From: Limosilactobacillus reuteri
GTDB taxonomy: Bacteria; Bacillota; Bacilli; Lactobacillales; Lactobacillaceae
NCBI RefSeq assembly: GCF_003072625.1
Contig: NZ_CP027805.1
Coordinates: 1,449,501 to 1,513,500, forward strand
DNA: 64,000 bases
Direction: 5' to 3'
Positions 53,474 through 62,649 of this stretch are shown here, piece by piece (the stretch's first letter is position 1; every line of letters begins with the position of its first letter). Both the position numbers and the translations under genes were made by a program. Under the pieces are notes generated by a model. The model saw only the letters and a program-made list of their open reading frames with translations. It had not been told where the DNA came from and did no database searches.

Positions 53474-54699
53474 TGAAATTTGTTAAAAAGAAAATTACCG
53501 ATTTAATCCCTGCCGATTACAATCCAAGGAAGGATCTCAAGCCTGGTGATCCTGATTATGAAAAATTAAAACGCTCGATGCATGAATTTGGCTATGTCGA
53601 TCCAATTATTTGGAACCAACAAACTGGTCACGTGGTTGGTGGACACCAACGGTTAAAAATCCTCCAAGATGAAGGAATCCAGGAAGCCGAATGTGTGGTC
53701 GTTAGTCTGGATGATGAGAAAGAAAAGGCACTGAACATTGCACTTAACAAAATCAGCGGTGATTGGGATAAGGATAAGTTGGCTCTGCTCATGACCGACT
53801 TACAAGCCAGCGACTTGGATGTTTCCTTAACTGGCTTTGACGAGAATGAGATCTCAGACCTTCTTAGCACCGCTGACGATACGCATGATGATGATTTTGA
53901 CGTTGATAGCGAATTGGATAAACCGACCTTTTCAAAGCCTGGTGACTTATGGCACTTAGGTAAACATACTTTATTATGTGGTGACGCTACTAAAACAGAA
54001 AGCTACCAGAAATTACTGGGTGATCATAAGGTCAACCTAGTGTTAACTGATCCACCATACAATGTCGATTACTCCAGCAAGGCTGGCAAGATTAAGAATG
54101 ATCATCAAGCCGATGACAAGTTCTACCAGTTTCTGCTCGCTGCTTTTCAAAATATGAATCAAGCGATGGCTAACGATGCCAGCATCTATGTATTTCACGC
54201 CGATACGGAAGGCCTTAACTTCCGCCGTGCTTTCCAAGATGTTGGTTTTTATTTATCTGGTTGCTGTATCTGGAAGAAGCAATCATTAGTACTTGGTCGC
54301 TCTCCCTATCAGTGGCAACATGAACCCGTACTCTATGGATGGAAGAAAGATGGCAAACACGAATGGTACACCGGGCGAAAGGAATCCACCATCTGGGAAT
54401 TTGATCGCCCAAAGCAGAGTAAGGAACACCCAACGATGAAACCAATCCCACTACTAGCCTATCCAATCATGAATTCCACCATGTCCAACTGTACCGTTCT
54501 CGATCCATTCGGTGGTTCCGGTTCAACTCTGATTGCATGCGAGCAAACTAATCGGATTTGTTACATGATGGAACTCGATCCTAAATATTGCGATGTGATT
54601 GTGCAACGTTATATTGAACAGGTTGGTTCAAGCAAAAACGTTAGTGTGGAAAGAAATGGTAAAACTATTCTTTACAGCAAAGTAAAAAAGCCGGCTTAA
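53473..54699 (+). CDS. ParB-domain DNA methyltransferase (beta class)
   Basis: A 408-residue fusion. Residues 1-110 are a ParB-like nuclease domain (LIPADYNPRKDLKPGDPDYEKL, VVGGHQRLKIL). Residues 155-408 are a DNA methyltransferase with DPPY at 193-196 (VLTDPPYNVDYSSKAGK) and FGGSG at 346-350 (DPFGGSGSTLIACE). This motif order is that of the beta group, which methylates adenine N6 or cytosine N4. It lies between the two terminase genes, and could protect or mark phage DNA. There is no cognate restriction gene. The start overlaps the terS end. Confidence 0.92.
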   Translation: MKFVKKKITDLIPADYNPRKDLKPGDPDYEKLKRSMHEFGYVDPIIWNQQTGHVVGGHQRLKILQDEGIQEAECVVVSLDDEKEKALNIALNKISGDWDKDKLALLMTDLQASDLDVSLTGFDENEISDLLSTADDTHDDDFDVDSELDKPTFSKPGDLWHLGKHTLLCGDATKTESYQKLLGDHKVNLVLTDPPYNVDYSSKAGKIKNDHQADDKFYQFLLAAFQNMNQAMANDASIYVFHADTEGLNFRRAFQDVGFYLSGCCIWKKQSLVLGRSPYQWQHEPVLYGWKKDGKHEWYTGRKESTIWEFDRPKQSKEHPTMKPIPLLAYPIMNSTMSNCTVLDPFGGSGSTLIACEQTNRICYMMELDPKYCDVIVQRYIEQVGSSKNVSVERNGKTILYSKVKKPA

Positions 54700-54771
54700 A
54701 TCGTCGAAGTTCCTTGCTATCTGTACCCTTTAGAGTGATGTATACAGTGATCAAACAAGGAGGTACAGAAG

Positions 54772-55392
54772 ATGGAAATTAAATTTAATGTACACGGCCA
54801 GCAACGAAAAGAATTGGTGACGAAGCTGGCTGACTATACTCATCGAAAGGCCGAATATCAATACACACCTACCTACGCTTATCAGATTGGCAAGTACACT
54901 GTTAACAAAGATGGAGTCCTAACATCCCCGGATGAGATCCCGGCCAATTTACTCGATTATCTTGAACAGCAAGGCTTCCACCCTACTGAAATAATCAAGT
55001 TGAACCTAGCCTACCAGCGAGATAAGTTTACAGATCAAGCTCTTGATAACCTGCGCCACCTAATCTGGGCTAAGGGGCAGTTAATTAAGGATGCTTGCCA
55101 GCTGGAAGCCCTCCCCTTAAACGTCGATGAAAAACAGGTATCCTTCGATTGGTTTAAAGAAGTGAAACTTGACGATGCTTTGGCTTATCAACAATTTGTC
55201 GACAAGCTGGTCCAATATGCCATCAGCCACCAGCGAATCATGTCAGAACCACACGAAGAGAGTAATGAAAAATATGCTTTCCGCTGTTTCCTGCTACGCC
55301 TAGGATTTATCGGTCCCAAGTTTAAAGACCAACGGAAAGTATTGTTACGCAACTTAACTGGATCAGCTGCTTTTAAGAACCAGGGGGACTAA
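54772..55392 (+). CDS. Phage 'virulence-related' protein of unknown function
   Basis: A 206-residue protein beginning MEIKFNVHGQQRKELVTKLADYTHRKAEYQYTPTYAYQIGKYTV. This resembles proteins labelled virulence-related that lie in prophages of the same family, near amidoligase genes. The central part is a helical domain. No catalytic motif is seen. Here no amidoligase gene follows; the next gene is the DUF5049 gene, two bases away. GGAGGTACAGAAG is before the ATG. Confidence 0.6.
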   Translation: MEIKFNVHGQQRKELVTKLADYTHRKAEYQYTPTYAYQIGKYTVNKDGVLTSPDEIPANLLDYLEQQGFHPTEIIKLNLAYQRDKFTDQALDNLRHLIWAKGQLIKDACQLEALPLNVDEKQVSFDWFKEVKLDDALAYQQFVDKLVQYAISHQRIMSEPHEESNEKYAFRCFLLRLGFIGPKFKDQRKVLLRNLTGSAAFKNQGD

Positions 55393-55394
55393 TC

Positions 55395-55601
55395 ATGAAT
55401 CGAATTAAGGACGAATTAGCTAAACGTAACCGAATCCGCCAGCAGGTCTTAAAAATCCGCAACACTGGTGTAGCCAATATGTTTGATGTGGAAAATGTCA
55501 AAAGACTGGCATACTACTATAACTGCCATGACTTAATCGATTACTTGAATACTGACCGCGCCGGATACGTAAATTTGATATTAACTGGCAAGTTTAATTA
55601 A
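55395..55601 (+). CDS. DUF5049 phage protein
   Basis: A 68-residue protein. QQVLKIRNTGVANMFDVENVKRLAYYYNCHDLIDYLNTDRAGYVNLILTGKF is typical of DUF5049, found just upstream of the large terminase gene in related phages. The function is unknown. The GGGGGAC site before the ATG lies inside the preceding gene. A terminator follows. Confidence 0.8.
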   Translation: MNRIKDELAKRNRIRQQVLKIRNTGVANMFDVENVKRLAYYYNCHDLIDYLNTDRAGYVNLILTGKFN

Positions 55602-55611
55602 TCATCAATCA

Positions 55612-55641
55612 AGCATTGAGTTAACACTCAGTGCTTTTTTA
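55612..55641 (+). terminator. Terminator after the DUF5049 gene
   Basis: AGCATTGAGT-TAAC-ACTCAGTGCT (one G-T pair) followed by TTTTTT. Confidence 0.8.
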
Positions 55642-55668
55642 GTACAACTGAAAGGATGTGATGCCCTC

Positions 55669-57267
55669 TTGCGAAAACTAAAAGATTACAAGCCAACTAG
55701 GTTCATGGCCAAGGACTCTACTTATAACAAAGACGCAGCTGATTTTGCAGTTTCATTTATCGAATGCCTATGCCATACCAAGGGAACCTGGGCGGGTAAG
55801 CCTTTTGACCTCATTGACTGGCAGGAAAAAATTATTCGCGACATTTTTGGCATCTTAAAACCTGATGGGTATCGTCAATTCAATACTGCTTACGTCGAAA
55901 TTCCAAAAAAGCAAGGCAAATCAGAACTGGCGGCGGCTGTTGCTCTACTGCTTTGCTGCGCTGATGGTGAAGAACGTGCAGAAGTTTATGGTTGTGCTGC
56001 TGATCGCCAGCAGGCCGCCATTGTTTTTGACGTCGCCGCTGATATGGTGCGGATGAACCCAGCCTTAAAAAAGCGTTGTAAGATCCTCGCTTCCCAAAAA
56101 CGGCTGATCTATGAGCCAACTAATAGTTTCTATCAAGTCCTATCTGCTGATGCTTATTCCAAGCACGGTTTCAACGTGTCAGGAGTAATTTTTGATGAAT
56201 TACACACTCAACCCAATCGTAAACTCTACGACGTCATGACTAAGGGTTCCGGCGATGCTCGAACGCAGCCGCTCTACTTTTTAATCACGACTGCCGGTAA
56301 TGATGAACACTCTATCTGTTACCAGGTTCATCAAAAAGCAATCGACATCATGAAGGGCCGTAAACATGACCCACGTTTTTATCCGGTTATTTACGGTGCT
56401 GGGCGTGATGAAGATTGGTCGAGTCCTGAAGTTTGGAAGAAAGCTAATCCCTCCCTGGGTATTACCGTCAAGATGGAGAAGGTTAAGGATGCTTATAATT
56501 CAGCTAAGGAGAATCCGGCTGAAGAGAATACCTTCCGACAACTACGGTTAAATCAGTGGGTGAAGCAGGATGTTCGATGGATGCCGATGGACAAATGGGA
56601 TGCTTGTGCCTTTCCTGTTGATCCCGATGAATTACGTGGCCGCGATTGCTATGGTGGTCTTGACCTGTCATCAACTACTGATATTACGGCTTTTGTACTG
56701 GTGTTTCCTCCTAGAGATGATTCAGAAGGTTACACCCTGCTACCTTACTTCTGGATTCCCGAGGATAACGTTGATTTGCGGGTTCGTCGTGATCACGTCC
56801 CCTACGATATTTGGAAGCAGCAGGGATATCTACAAACCACGGAAGGTAATGTCGTCCACTATGGCTTCATTGAACAATTTATTGATGATCTTGGTAAAAA
56901 ATACCACATCAAAGAAATCGCCTTTGACCGTTGGGGTGCAGTTGAAATGGTTCAAAATCTCGAAGGGATGGGATTCACTGTAGTTCCATTTGGTCAGGGA
57001 TTTAAAGATATGACCCCACCAACGAAAGAACTAATGCGATTAACTCTGGAAAAGAAGATCGCTCATGGTGATCACCCAGTCTTACGCTGGATGATGGACA
57101 ACATCTACATCCGCACTGACCCAGCCGGAAATATCAAACCGGATAAGGCTAAGTCAACCGAAAAAATTGATGGCGTAGTGGCTACCATTATGGGACTGGA
57201 TCGTGCTATCCGAAATGAGGATAATGGTGATTCTGTTTATGATGGTCGGGGTCTATTGATGTTGTAA
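55669..57267 (+). CDS. terL: Phage terminase large subunit
   Basis: A 532-residue packaging motor. The ATPase domain has a deviant Walker A EIPKKQGKSELAA (residues 77-89) and a Walker B in GVIFDELHTQP (172-182). The nuclease domain has CYGGLDLSSTTDITAFVLV, EIAFDRWGAVEMVQNL and a late Asp-containing segment IDGVVATIMGLDRA. This pattern is of the phage terminase 1-like (HK97-type) family. The start is TTG at 55669, behind AAAGGATGTG. All motifs are intact and the length is near that of related proteins. Confidence 0.94.
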   Translation: MRKLKDYKPTRFMAKDSTYNKDAADFAVSFIECLCHTKGTWAGKPFDLIDWQEKIIRDIFGILKPDGYRQFNTAYVEIPKKQGKSELAAAVALLLCCADGEERAEVYGCAADRQQAAIVFDVAADMVRMNPALKKRCKILASQKRLIYEPTNSFYQVLSADAYSKHGFNVSGVIFDELHTQPNRKLYDVMTKGSGDARTQPLYFLITTAGNDEHSICYQVHQKAIDIMKGRKHDPRFYPVIYGAGRDEDWSSPEVWKKANPSLGITVKMEKVKDAYNSAKENPAEENTFRQLRLNQWVKQDVRWMPMDKWDACAFPVDPDELRGRDCYGGLDLSSTTDITAFVLVFPPRDDSEGYTLLPYFWIPEDNVDLRVRRDHVPYDIWKQQGYLQTTEGNVVHYGFIEQFIDDLGKKYHIKEIAFDRWGAVEMVQNLEGMGFTVVPFGQGFKDMTPPTKELMRLTLEKKIAHGDHPVLRWMMDNIYIRTDPAGNIKPDKAKSTEKIDGVVATIMGLDRAIRNEDNGDSVYDGRGLLML

Positions 57268-57295
57268 TTCTGAAGAACTGAAAGGAGTTGATACC

Positions 57296-58561
57296 ATGAA
57301 CCTATTTAATAAATTGTTCCATACCAATAAAGCTTCACCAAAAAATACCCTGTCTAGCACCATGTCATTTTTCTTCGGCAGTTCGATGGCTGGCCAAAAT
57401 GTGACCGAACGCACTGCAATGCAGAATACAGCGGTTTATGCTTGTGTGCGGGTCTTGGCTGAAGGATTAGCTGAACTACCACTCCATATTTATCAATACA
57501 CCAGCGATGGTGGCAAACAGCGGGCAATTAACCACCCGCTTTATTTTTTGCTTCATGATGCGCCAAATCCAGAAATGACCAGTTTTATCTTTCGTGAAAC
57601 CATGATGAACCATTTATTGCTGTGGGGTAACGCCTATGCACAAGTCATTCGAAACGGTCAAGGTGAGATCACTGGGCTCTATCCTTTGATGCCAGATCGA
57701 ATGGACGTTAACCGTGCTGCCAACGGTGAAATCTACTACACCTATACTCGCAACTACGATGATTACCAGGCAAAGAATAAATCGAAGCAAGTAATTCTCT
57801 TATCCGATGAAGTTCTACATATAGCAGGACTAGGCTTTGATGGTTTGATTGGCTACAGTCCCATTGCTATGGCCAAGAATGCGATTGGTTTATCCATGGC
57901 TGCCGAACAATACGGTTCGACCTTCTTCAAAAATGACGCCACGCCTGGCGGTGTTCTCGAACACCCTAATGTCGTCAAAGACCCTGAACGACTTCGGAAA
58001 AGTTGGCAGTCACAATTTTCGGGATCTAATAATCACAGCATTGCCGTCTTGGAAGAAGGAATGACTTTCCATCAGTTATCAATTCCGCCCGATCAAGCGC
58101 AATTTCTCGATACCCGAAAGTTTCAGCTCGATGAAATCGCCAGAATTTTTCGTGTACCGCCACATATGGTTGGCGACCTAGACCGCTCAACCTTCTCGAA
58201 TATCGAGCAACAATCTCTTGAATTCGTTAAGTACACCTTGAACCCTTGGTGTATTCGCTGGGAGCAAGCTATGAATCAACAGCTACTTTCCACTGATGAT
58301 CAACGAAAGTTTTTCGTCAAATTCAATGTTGATGGACTACTACGTGGCGATTACGAAAGCCGAATGAACGGTTATGCGATTGGACGTCAAAATGGCTGGT
58401 TGTCCGCAAACGACATTCGGGAACTGGAAGATCTTAATCGTATTCCTGCTAATGAAGGCGGTGACGAATACTTGGTAAATGGCAATATGCTGCCACTCAA
58501 TCAAGCTGGTAATTTCTATAGTTCTCAACCACCTAAAGAAAGTGAGGAAGCAAAAGAATGA
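57296..58561 (+). CDS. Phage portal protein (HK97 family)
   Basis: A 421-residue portal protein, which forms the DNA entry ring of the capsid. AMQNTAVYACVRVLAEGLAELPLHIYQ, HPLYFLLHDAPNPEMTSFIFRETMMNHLLLWGNAYA, FKNDATPGGVLEHPN and EIARIFRVPPHMVGDLDRSTFSNIEQQ are family patterns. The gene has AAAGGAGTTGATACC before ATG 57296 and overlaps the protease gene by four bases. It is intact. Confidence 0.94.
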   Translation: MNLFNKLFHTNKASPKNTLSSTMSFFFGSSMAGQNVTERTAMQNTAVYACVRVLAEGLAELPLHIYQYTSDGGKQRAINHPLYFLLHDAPNPEMTSFIFRETMMNHLLLWGNAYAQVIRNGQGEITGLYPLMPDRMDVNRAANGEIYYTYTRNYDDYQAKNKSKQVILLSDEVLHIAGLGFDGLIGYSPIAMAKNAIGLSMAAEQYGSTFFKNDATPGGVLEHPNVVKDPERLRKSWQSQFSGSNNHSIAVLEEGMTFHQLSIPPDQAQFLDTRKFQLDEIARIFRVPPHMVGDLDRSTFSNIEQQSLEFVKYTLNPWCIRWEQAMNQQLLSTDDQRKFFVKFNVDGLLRGDYESRMNGYAIGRQNGWLSANDIRELEDLNRIPANEGGDEYLVNGNMLPLNQAGNFYSSQPPKESEEAKE

Positions 58562-59229
58562 AACGTTTCTGGAACTGGAGCGGCCCTCAGAATCAACGTG
58601 TCTTAACTATTAACGGTACGATTGCTGAAAATAGCTGGGTTGATGATGATGTCACTCCCCAAATATTTCAAGATGAACTAAATCAAGGGAAAGGGCCGAT
58701 TGATATCTGGTTAAATTCGCCCGGTGGTGACTGTGTCGCTGCCAGCCGTATTTATACGATGCTAATGAATTATCCTGATGATGTGAACGTCAAGATTGAT
58801 GGTATCGCTGCTTCGGCTGCATCAGTTATCGCCATGGCAGGCACAAAAGTTTCCATGGCTCCGACCGCGATGATCATGATTCATAATCCATTAACCATTG
58901 TTGGTGGACAAAAAGAAGACCTTGATCAAGCTGCACAGATGCTAGCGGAAACAAAAGAATCAATCATCAATGCCTATGAGCTTAAAACAAACCTTCCTCG
59001 TGAAAAGATTTCAGCCATGATGGATGATGAAACCTGGATGAATGTCAATAAAGCGATTGAATTGGGCTTTGCTGACGATATGCTAGGTCAAAATAAAGAT
59101 GTCACGGATTGTTACTCGTATTCAGATAAGCAATCTGAATTGGTTCTATTGAACAAACTAAAACCACAAACAAAATCTAATATCTCTGTTAAGTCGCTGC
59201 AAAAGCGGCTTTCTTTGTTATCACACTAA
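58558..59229 (+). CDS. ClpP-like head maturation protease
   Basis: A 223-residue serine protease that processes phage head proteins. It has LNSPGGDCVAASRIYTML, KIDGIAASAASVIAMAG with the nucleophile serine, and MAPTAMIMIHNPLTIVGG with the active-site histidine; the motif spacing is that of phage ClpP-type proteases. It overlaps the portal gene and precedes the capsid gene. The C-terminal tail (KSLQKRLSLLSH) is typical of these phage proteases. Confidence 0.93.
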   Translation: MKRFWNWSGPQNQRVLTINGTIAENSWVDDDVTPQIFQDELNQGKGPIDIWLNSPGGDCVAASRIYTMLMNYPDDVNVKIDGIAASAASVIAMAGTKVSMAPTAMIMIHNPLTIVGGQKEDLDQAAQMLAETKESIINAYELKTNLPREKISAMMDDETWMNVNKAIELGFADDMLGQNKDVTDCYSYSDKQSELVLLNKLKPQTKSNISVKSLQKRLSLLSH

Positions 59230-59248
59230 TTTTTAGGAGGACTTATCA

Positions 59249-60427
59249 ATGAGTAAGATTACTGAATTACAAGAAAAGCGTGCCCGTATTTGGAAACAAG
59301 CAAAGGATTTCCTAGATGCTAAGCAAAAGGAATCAGATGTACTCTCAGCCGAAGACAATGCCCGCTATGAAAAGATGGAGCAAGAAGTTGTCGACTTAGG
59401 TAAGGAAATCGATCGACGACACAAACAAGCAGAAATTGAAGTGGCACTGAACCAACCCACCAGTAAGGCCCTTACTAATTCCCCAACTGCTGATCAGCTA
59501 CCAAAGAGCCAGGATGCTTATGCAAAAGATTTCTGGCAAATGATGCGTGGACATGCCGTCGTGGATGCTCTTAAAGAAGGTGTGGACCCCGATGGTGGTT
59601 TCTTAGTGCCCGACGAATTTGAAAACCAACTTATCCAAAAGTTGCAAGAAGCAAACGTGCTGCGAACTATCAGTCATGTCATCCAAACCAATAGCGGCGA
59701 ACATAAAATTCCAGTGGTGGCCAGTGAGGGTACTGCAGCCTGGCTCGAAGAAGAAGCGGCCTACACAGAGTCCAATACTCAATTTAGTCAGGTGTCACTA
59801 GGAGCTCATAAGTTGGGGACCCTGATCAAAGTGTCAGAAGAATTACTAAACGATTCCGCATTTGATTTGATGTCCTATCTCTCTGATGAATTTGGCCGCC
59901 GACTCGGTAATACCGAAGAACAGGCCTTTTTAACCGGTACTGGTACTGGTCAACCTACTGGTATCTTAACCGACACTAATGGCGCTTCCGCCGGATCCAC
60001 AGCTGCCAAGGCCGATGCGTTAACTTTTGATGATTTAATTGACCTCTTCTATTCCTTAAAGGCGCCATATCGTCAAAACGCTGTCTTTTTGATGAACGAT
60101 GACACCGTAAAAGCCATCCGCAAAATGAAAGATAAGAACGACCAATATATTTGGCAACCTTCCGTTCAAGCAGGTCAGCCAGACCGAATTCTTAACTGCC
60201 CGGTGTACACTAGTCCATTCATGCCGACGTTGGCTGCCTCTAATAAGCCAATCCTCTTTGGTGACTTCAATTACTACTGGATTGCAGATCGACAAGGTCG
60301 AACCTTCAAACGTCTGAATGAACTTTATGCCGTAACTGGTCAAGTTGGCTTCTTAGGCTCACAACGAGTTGACGGCAAAGTTATCCTACCAGAAGCAATT
60401 AAGACCTTGTCCATGGCTGCTAAATAG
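59249..60427 (+). CDS. Phage major capsid protein (HK97 family)
   Basis: A 392-residue capsid protein. Residues 1-75 are a coiled-coil delta domain (ELQEKRARIWKQAKDFLDAKQKES...EVVDLGKEIDRRHKQAE), which is normally removed by the protease. The mature part begins near DALKEGVDPDGGFLVPDEFENQLIQKL and shows GTGTGQPTGILTDTNGA, KAPYRQNAVFLMND and ILFGDFNYYWIADRQG, as in HK97-like heads. The gene is intact behind TAGGAGG. With TerL, portal and protease it forms a complete head module. Confidence 0.95.
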   Translation: MSKITELQEKRARIWKQAKDFLDAKQKESDVLSAEDNARYEKMEQEVVDLGKEIDRRHKQAEIEVALNQPTSKALTNSPTADQLPKSQDAYAKDFWQMMRGHAVVDALKEGVDPDGGFLVPDEFENQLIQKLQEANVLRTISHVIQTNSGEHKIPVVASEGTAAWLEEEAAYTESNTQFSQVSLGAHKLGTLIKVSEELLNDSAFDLMSYLSDEFGRRLGNTEEQAFLTGTGTGQPTGILTDTNGASAGSTAAKADALTFDDLIDLFYSLKAPYRQNAVFLMNDDTVKAIRKMKDKNDQYIWQPSVQAGQPDRILNCPVYTSPFMPTLAASNKPILFGDFNYYWIADRQGRTFKRLNELYAVTGQVGFLGSQRVDGKVILPEAIKTLSMAAK

Positions 60428-60443
60428 AAAGGATTGATGAAAT

Positions 60444-60722
60444 GTGGCTGCTATTACTTTGGCCGAAGCAAAAGCCTACCTGAGGGTGGATAACACTGTC
60501 GAGGATGACCTAATTACGAAGTTAATCAGCTCGGCAACTGCTACAGTCGAGAATGTACTTCGTCAACCTCTATCCGCATTCGACCCCCTCCCCGATGATA
60601 TTCATACCGCCATTCTCTATACCGTTGCTTACCTTTATGAATATCGGGAAACAGCCGATTTTGATGCCATGATTAAGTTTCTTCGGGCCATCTTGTCCCC
60701 TTACCGGAAGGAGGAGTTTTAG
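60444..60722 (+). CDS. Phage head-tail connector (gp6-like)
   Basis: A 92-residue protein. ITLAEAKAYLRVDNTVEDDLITKLISSATATVENVLRQPL is the head-tail connector (DUF3199/gp6 type) start, and HTAILYTVAYLYEYRETADFDAMI follows. The start is a GTG at 60444 with AAAGGATTGATG upstream. It overlaps the next gene by one base. The frame is intact. Confidence 0.88.
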   Translation: MAAITLAEAKAYLRVDNTVEDDLITKLISSATATVENVLRQPLSAFDPLPDDIHTAILYTVAYLYEYRETADFDAMIKFLRAILSPYRKEEF

Positions 60723-61112
60723 TGCAACAGCAAAATAAACGTGTCAGTAAGATTGTTGACATTGGTGAACTAGACCGACGCATCACTCTATTGAAAAAGA
60801 AATATATCGGTGAAAATCCAAATACCGGTATGGAAATGTACAAGGATGTACGCCTAGGAGATGTATGGGCAAAAGTTTCTGCCCTACACGGTCAAGAGTA
60901 TTACACAGCAGTTACTGTGAAATTGGAAAAGCAACTATCATTTATCATTCATCATTCGTTATCGTGATGACATCGATGAACAAACCAACATTTGGTTTGA
61001 AGGTCGCGGCTATAATATTGGTTTTATTGATGATGTCAAATACAACCATGAGTATATGGAAATCAAAGCTGAATATTCGAGAGGAGTTGATAACCCCGAT
61101 GAAGACAACTAG
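60722..61112 (+). pseudogene. Phage head-closure/head-tail adaptor protein, frameshifted
   Basis: A SPP1 gp16-like head-closure protein (GELDRRITLLKKKYIGENPNTGMEMYKDVRLGDVWAKVSALHGQEYYTA). After LSFII the frame runs into HHSLS and stops at 60965-60967. The natural continuation RYRDDIDEQTNIWFEGRGYNIGFIDDVKY...MEIKAEYSRGVDN lies in the next frame and ends at 61110-61112. The cause is a seven-base tandem duplication, ATCATTC ATCATTC, at 60944-60957. Repaired, it has 127 residues. The last codons overlap the holin start by 14 bases. Confidence 0.88.
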
Positions 61113-61512
61113 TTTAACAATAATTAATACTTGTTTTGGTGCAATTGGTGCCTTTCTTGGCTGGTTTCTAGGAGGACTCGACGGTTTCCTATATATTCTC
61201 CTGATTTTTATGATCGTGGACTATATTACCGGAGTTCTTTGCGCAGTTAATGAGCATAAATTATCCAGTGAAATTGGATTTCGTGGACTTACTCGCAAGG
61301 TTTTAATCCTGTTATTGGTTGGTATCGCCCACTGCCTTGATGTGTATTTACTAAAGAATGGCTCTGCTATTCGCACAGCAACCATTTTCTTCTATATTTC
61401 TAACGAAGGTATCTCTCTGTTAGAAAACACAAGCCGGTTAGGATTACCCGTACCCGATAAATTAAAAAATGTCCTTCAACAACTTCACAATAAGGATGGT
61501 GACAATCAATGA
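61099..61512 (+). CDS. Phage holin
   Basis: A 137-residue holin (toxin-secretion/phage-lysis type, pfam05105-like). Three membrane segments are visible: INTCFGAIGAFLGWFLGG, FLYILLIFMIVDYITGVLCAV and LILLLVGIAHCLDVYLL. KLSSEIGFRGLTRKVLILLL is typical of the family. ATG 61099 is chosen as the start because it begins a normal-length holin; the longer open frame from 60865 belongs to the adaptor. It overlaps the end of the adaptor frame, so no tail genes fit in between. The lysin start overlaps its stop. Confidence 0.88.
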   Translation: MKTTSLTIINTCFGAIGAFLGWFLGGLDGFLYILLIFMIVDYITGVLCAVNEHKLSSEIGFRGLTRKVLILLLVGIAHCLDVYLLKNGSAIRTATIFFYISNEGISLLENTSRLGLPVPDKLKNVLQQLHNKDGDNQ

Positions 61513-61796
61513 TTCCCGGAATTGATATTTCTGAATGGCAAGGCCACGTAGACTTTAATGCAGTTAAAGCTAGTGGCGTAAAATTCGTCCTAATTCGAGC
61601 CGGCTATGGTCGTTCTGCTAGCCAAGTAGACCATTATTTTGCTGAACACTACACACAGGCTAAAGCGGCTGGTTTGCAAGTTGGTGCCTATTGGTATTCC
61701 TACGCTACTTCACCTGCTGATGCAGCTAATGAAGCGCGGGCCTGCTTAACTGTCCTTGGCAATCGTCACTTTGATTATCCAATCTACTTTGATCTA

Positions 61797-62649
61797 GGGA
61801 CTGTCTGAAAACTAAAAATTCAGGTATAATCTGAGGAAAAACGAATCGAGGCATTCCGATGACAACACCTAAACGATACGAACTGGAAGATGCTCAATGG
61901 GACCGAATCAAAGGATACTTCCCGCCATACCGGACTGGCCGTCCATCAAGCCTAGACAACCGTACCGCCCTCAACGCTATCCTCTGGCTCATGCGCAGCG
62001 GGGCTCCTTGGCGTGATCTACCTGAACGCTATGGCTCTTGGAAAACGGTGTATAGTCGCTTCCGAGCCTGGGTAAGTTCAGGCTTGTTCGAACAGGTTTT
62101 TCTCAAATTGATTGACGATCCCGACATGGAAAACTTGAGCTTAGATTCAACGATCGTTCGAGCGCATCAAAAGGCCACTGGGGCAAAAAAAACGCCGAAT
62201 GTATGGTCGAAAATCAAGCTATTGGACTAAGTCGAGGTGGCCGAACGACCAAGATTCACGCACTCGTTGACGGATTAGGGAATCCCTTGGTTTTTCGCCT
62301 AACAGGTGGTCAAGTACATGATAGCCAAGTTGCCAGTGAGTTGCTGGAAGGCTTCGATATTTCTCAATCAAATATTATCGCGGATAAAGCCTATGGCACC
62401 GCGAAACTTCGCCAGTATATTAAAGATAAAGCAGCCGTCTATACCATTCCGCCAAAGGAAAATACCAAAGACAAGTGGACCTGTGATTACCACGTTTATT
62501 GTGAGCGCCATTTGATTGAGAACTTCTTCAATCAGTTGAAGAACTTTCGTAGGATTGCAACGCGTTATGATAAGCTCGCTCATGTTTATCTGGCTACGGT
62601 TTACATTGCCTCAATTTGCATCTTACTTAAGTAGTTTTCAGACGGACCC
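61797..62649 (+). mobile_element. IS5-family (IS427-like) element in the lysin gene (853 bp)
   Basis: Ends read GGGACTGTCTGAAAACTA at 61797 and, reversed, GGGTCCGTCTGAAAACTA ending at 62649. The target TA is duplicated (61795-61796 and 62650-62651). Removing it restores FDLEEKW in the lysin frame. It has two overlapping transposase frames and appears recent, since the inverted repeats and frames are intact. Confidence 0.93.
61859..62634 (+). CDS. IS5-family transposase (two frames, programmed frameshift likely)
   Basis: The first frame (61859-62230) has YELEDAQWDRIKGYFPPYRTGRPSSLDNRTALNAILWLMRSGAPWRDLPERYGSWKTVYSRFRAW, then DSTIVRAHQKATGAKK. The second frame (62203-62634) continues IGLSRGGRTTKIHALVDGLGNPLVF, IIADKAYGT and CERHLIENFFNQLKNFRRIATRYDK, completing the DDE core of the IS427 group. 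The frames are joined at GGGCAAAAAAAACG (eight A, near 62184-62191), a slippery run that fits programmed frameshifting in this group. The joined product would be about 258 residues. Confidence 0.88.

Noticed and set aside
60865-61098. Upstream extension of the holin frame
   Set aside because: It lies inside the adaptor gene and adds an unrelated N-terminus. ATG 61099 gives a normal holin.
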